Assembly (NCBI GenBank): GCA_039602395.1
Contig: JBCNJP010000019.1
Coordinates: 7,332,997-7,396,996 of the forward strand
Source of the DNA: Deinandra increscens subsp. villosa
Lineage: Eukaryota; Streptophyta; Magnoliopsida; Asterales; Asteraceae
Reading direction: 5' to 3'
DNA length: 64,000 bases
Under the pieces are notes generated by a model. That model saw only the letters and a list, made by a program, of their open reading frames with translations, was not told the origin of the DNA and searched no databases. The position numbers and the translations under genes are program-made. Below are positions 60,345 to 64,000 of this stretch, one piece after another. The first letter of the stretch is position 1, and every line of letters starts with the position of its first letter.

Positions 60345-60569
60345 CATTTGCACCATCGGGCGAGAACCGAACAAGCCTGTAAACCTTCCATTGTGACTCG
60401 GGATCAAGCATAAGACCCAATCCTTCATTGCCCACCAATATCTTATAAGTGTGAGTGAGACTCGAACTTGAGTCTTTTCAACTACAAAAAAGAAATTTAA
60501 CCAATACACCAACTTTGCTTGATAAATATAAAGGTAGCTTTTAAGGTTTTTTTAACAGTAATCTTTAGT
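60345..60569. other. Flank of the hAT insertion, repeat-like
   Basis: Continuation of the repeat-like host sequence interrupted by the hAT element. Contains inverted tRNA B-box-like words (GACTCGAACTTGAGTC) near 60450-60465. No gene. Confidence 0.4.
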
Positions 60570-61380
60570 TTTTTCTCCACCTAATTTATATATTATACAA
60601 TCAAATTCTAGAGATGAATAGTAGATTTTTCGTTTTTTAAACTTTGGCACGTGACTTTGGTGCTTTGATGTTTTCTACCTTAAACTTTTATGATTTGTAT
60701 TTTTTTTATTTTTAACGAAATAGTAAACTTTTAGTTTTCATAGTTTAGCCACATTGTTTTATACTCTTACGTTTTGTACAGTTTAACTTTTAATTTTTTT
60801 TTTATTTTAAGTTTTGCTGTCTTATATTTTGGCCGCGAAACTTTTAATTTTTCTACTTTCGTTTTTAGTATATTTTTTTAATTTTATACTTTCACTACAA
60901 GACTGTTAGACTTTTACGTTTTATATCCCTTAACTTTTTTACCCTCTAATTTTTTTTTTTTTTTAAGTTTTGTTGTCTTCTACTTTGACCATGAAACTTT
61001 TAACTTTTATACTTTCTTTTTTAGTATACTTTTATAGTTTTATACTTTCACCACAAGACTTTTAGACTTTTACGTTTTATACCACTTAATTTAGTATATT
61101 TTTTTATAGTTTTATACTTTCACCACAAGACTTTTAGACTTTGACGTTTTATACTCCTAAATTTTTTAATCCTCTAACTTTTAAAGTTTTTTTGTCTTCC
61201 ACTTCGGACACGAAACTTTTAACTTTTCTACTTTCGCTTTTAATATATACTTCTATAATTTTATACTTTCACTACGAGACTTTTAAATCTTTACGTTTTA
61301 TACCACTTAATTTTTTTTTACTTTCGTTCAGTATACAAATTCAGCCCCGCAGCAACACACGGGGTGTGTAAACATCTCGT
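60570..61380. repeat. T-rich diverged tandem repeat array
   Basis: Related units each contain, in order, TTTTGTTGTCTTCTACTTTG, AAACTTTTAACTTTT, CTACTTTCG, TTTTATACTTTCACCACAAG, then ACTTTTAGACTTTTACGTTT and TATACCACTTAA. Comparable anchors start near 60803, 60967 and 61186, so the spacing is about 164 and 219 bases, the longer one holding an extra partial unit. The right edge (61344-61375) has CCCCG...CGGGG, a hairpin that recalls a worn Helitron 3' end but lacks CTRR. The array ends about 430 bases before the ELF6 start codon. Confidence 0.6.
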
Positions 61381-61812
61381 TTAGAAGAACTTAAAACCGT
61401 TACTGGAGGACTATCGGGAGATTTGCAAAATTCGGGAACATGTGGCGCACTCTAAGATAGTCATACTGCATCGCTCTAAAATGCGCAGATGTCCTTCGTA
61501 AAAGGGGAAGAAAATACGCTACCACACCTCTCCTCTTTTCTTTTTTCTCTGGCTGGGGCTCCGCAGGTCAAAGACTTCACATCCCATTAAATCACAGGTT
61601 CTTCTGCTTCTGCTTATTATAACTTTCTCTCTCTCTATTCAATTCCTTTTTACACTGTTTCAATCACATCAATTTTGCCCTAAATTCCTAGTTAACAACA
61701 TTCCCATAACCAAATCAATTCTAGGGTTTCCAATTTTCCATATAACAAATCAATTAGTAATCTTATTTGTAGTCTGTGCTGAATGATTCTATTGTGATTG
61801 TTAGTGATTGTA
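61381..61812 (+). promoter_or_regulatory. ELF6 promoter and 5' leader
   Basis: Non-coding. A CT-rich stretch (TTTCTCTCTCTCTC near 61622-61637) suits a plant 5' leader. No clear TATA box. The leader contains an ATG at about 61783 followed quickly by a stop, a possible minimal upstream ORF. Confidence 0.4.
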
Positions 61813-64000
61813 ATGAGGGACGTGGAAATCCCCAATTGGCTCAACGAATTGCCATTGGCACCTGTATTTTACCCAACCGACACAGAATTTGCAGACCCCA
61901 TAGCCTACATCTCCAAGATTGAAAAAGAAGCCAGTGCATTTGGTATATGTAAAGTCATCCCACCCTTGCCAAAACCTTCCAAAAAGTATGTTGTTGCTAA
62001 CCTAAACAAGTCTCTCTTGAAGAGCCCAGAGTTGGGGAGTGATGTAAAACCGAATAATAATGTAGTAAACAACGGCGAGATTAGGGCTGTATTTACAACA
62101 AGACATCAAGAATTGGGTCTCAGTTGTGGTAAGAAAGCGAAGGAGGTTGTGGCAGGGTCGGGTCAACCGCCTGTGGTCAATAAGCAAGTATGGCAAAGTG
62201 GGGAGATTTATACATTGGACCAGTTTGAATCTAAATCCAAGACTTTTGCTAGAAATCAATTGGGTATGATTAAAGAAGCTTCTCCGTTGGCTGCAGAGTC
62301 ACTTTTCTGGAAGGCAGCATGTGAAAAACCTATATATATTGAGTATGCTAATGATGTGCCGGGTTCAGGGTTTGGTGAACCAGTGGGATCGTCTAGTTTT
62401 TTGCGTAAGCATAGGAGGAGGAGAAGGACGTTTAGTAGATACAGTAAAGATTGTTCTGTTATGACGGAACAAGTAGATGATAAAACCGACAGTTTTGACA
62501 ACCAGAAATGTGAGTCTGTAAGGTGTAGCCCTAGCTCTTCGGTAGATATGTTAAAGAAAGATGCCGATTCACTGAATAATCTGTCAGATAGTGTTCCCAG
62601 GCAAAAGGGTTCGGATGATCATGAGATTGAAGGCACTTCTGGATGGAAGCTTTCTAATTGTCCTTGGAATTTACAAGTAATTGCACGATCACCTGGATCT
62701 CTTACACGTTTCATGCCAGATGATATTCCAGGTGTCACATCTCCTATGGTGTATATTGGCATGTTGTTCAGCTGGTTTGCATGGCATGTTGAAGATCATG
62801 AGCTTCACAGCTTAAATTTTCTTCACATTGGATCTCCTAAAACATGGTATGCGGTACCTGGGGATTATGCATTTACATTTGAGGAAGTAATTCGTTCAAA
62901 GGCTTATGGTGGAGGCATAGGCCGATTAGGTATGGAAAATCCTTACCCTTTTATATTTTTATTGTATTTTTCTTACAAAAAGCTCTGTGCAGGATGGATG
63001 CTTATTGCCTATTTTGTATCTGAATTACATTGGCAACAATGGAGGCTACATTTAAGTTATATATATATTTTTTTGGCAAAAAGATCGTAATGTATGGGTT
63101 AAGATACGAAGATTATATACTTGTTGATAAATTTTAGTCGTCAGTTACAAACATAAATAACTTGATTATTAAACCAAAGAGAAAAATTACTACCATGAAC
63201 CTTATAGTTTAACTTCTAATACGAAGTGACTCTTAGGATGACATTCCTCTTATTACAAGATTGCTTGATACCAAGAAAATTGTGTCAACATAAAGGGTTT
63301 CATAGCAGTTCTCACTGCAATTTGTAACGCACTGTCAATTTTGTTAAACAGCTGCACTTACACTCTTGGGAGAAAAGACTACTCTTCTATCACCTGAAAC
63401 TGTTGTTGCATCTGGTATTCCATGTTGCAGGTATGCTACTCTTTGTTGAAGATCTATGCTTTTGTCTCTCTCTTCATTCTTTTTTGTTATGGACAGAATT
63501 GTTAACTTCTTATGGATTATAGCAGTAATTATTTAAAAGATATACTGATATAGTGGTAAATGGTCTAGATTTGTGACGTTCTACTGAAATTTTCTCCCCT
63601 TCTTTTAATATATACACAGATTAGTGCAGAACCCTGGTGAATATGTAGTGACATTTCCAAGGGCTTACCACATAGGTTTTAGTCATGGTATTTTTTTTTT
63701 TTGTGCTCAGTTTGTTTCCTTTTTTATTTTTCAACTAAATACTTGATATTGTATATATTTGTGGACTCAATTATAATGTACCTTTTTAATAAGGTTTTAA
63801 TTGCGGGGAAGCTGCTAATTTTGGAACTCCAAAATGGCTTTCGGTAGCTAAGGAAGCTGCAGTACGCAGAGCTGCAATGAATTTTCTTCCTATGCTTTCA
63901 CATCAACAATTGCTTTACCTACTAACAATGTCATTTATCCCTAGGTCAGCTAAATTTATTCCTTTTACATGATTATTATTTTGAACTGAAAGCATGTAAC
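61813..64000 (+). CDS. ELF6: ELF6-type JmjN/JmjC histone demethylase, 5' part (runs off the window)
   Basis: Fe(II)/2-oxoglutarate-dependent histone lysine demethylase of the KDM4-like plant group (ELF6/REF6), which removes H3K27 methylation and regulates flowering. Exons: 61813-62929, 63352-63430, 63620-63687 and 63794-63944, then continuing beyond the window. Start MRDVEIPNWLNELPLAPVF aligns with the ELF6 N-terminus; a TTG-initiated extension from 61798 is not used. The JmjN domain is APVFYPTDTEFADPIAYI (about residues 15-34). The JmjC domain has FAWHVEDHELHS (about residue 320; Fe ligands His and Glu in HVE), GSPKTWYAVPGDYA, and in exons 3-4 GFSHGFNCGEAANFGTP with the third ligand His. These ligands are intact, so activity is plausible. 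The C-terminal zinc fingers would lie outside the window. Confidence 0.95.

Noticed and set aside
59798..60391. Arg/Ile/Ser-repeat proteins on both strands
   Set aside because: They are translations of the palindromic subterminal array of the hAT element, readable in either direction.
60570..61380. CRISPR-like array
   Set aside because: Units are long, diverged and contiguous without unique spacers, in a plant nuclear context.
62930..63090. ELF6 reading frame continuing past 62929
   Set aside because: The JmjC domain resumes at 63352 (ALTLLGEKTT after joining); the extension is hydrophobic, T-rich intron.

Overview
The window is nuclear DNA of a flowering plant, most likely a eudicot. Genes have GT-AG introns and sit in AT-rich intergenic DNA crowded with small transposable elements. 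The genes are plant orthologues (an auxin response factor, an NPH3-type BTB protein, a WAV3-type RING/vWA ligase, an ELF6-type demethylase). A daisy-family (Asteraceae) origin would fit the repeat types, but that is a weak inference.

Six real genes are visible. On the minus strand: the 5' end of an ARF10/16-clade auxin response factor (1-298, cut by the window edge), oligosaccharyltransferase subunit 1 / ribophorin I (15667-19198, 8 exons) and a WAV3-like RING plus von Willebrand A ubiquitin ligase (27927-31501, 2 exons). On the plus strand: an NPH3/BTB protein (21897-25422, 4 exons), adenosine kinase (54036-57720, 12 exons) and the 5' part of an ELF6-type JmjN/JmjC histone demethylase (61813 to the right edge). 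Exon joins were chosen by GT-AG sites, preserved frame and continuity of family sequence. They act in unrelated housekeeping, auxin/tropism and chromatin roles and form no cluster.

Everything else is transposon debris or plain AT-rich spacer. By region: 0.3-15.6 kb holds a small hAT MITE, a dead RTE-type LINE, a Tourist-like MITE and a 1-kb hAT derivative. 19-27 kb has a foldback and a composite of inverted Tourist-like arms. 32.5-36.4 kb has a broken PIF/Harbinger transposase, followed by a Harbinger MITE that carries a miniature LTR retrotransposon inserted one base from its end. 38 kb has foldbacks in a TA microsatellite. 42-50 kb is a nest of hAT, Tourist and RTE insertions. 50.7-53.7 kb has a gypsy-like remnant and a GC-rich C-terminal fragment of an unusual non-LTR retrotransposon. 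59-61.4 kb has a palindrome-rich hAT element and a T-rich repeat array upstream of ELF6.

Many element boundaries are supported directly by target-site duplications read at both ends: 8 bp for hAT, TAA/TTA for Harbinger, 5 bp for the LTR element, and 8 bp for one RTE copy. No new defence or metabolic system was found. The most informative observations are the ordered nested insertions, the conserved hairpin upstream of the TATA box in the miniature LTR element, the candidate endonuclease-bearing LINE fragment upstream of adenosine kinase, and a 16-G run just after the WAV3 stop codon.
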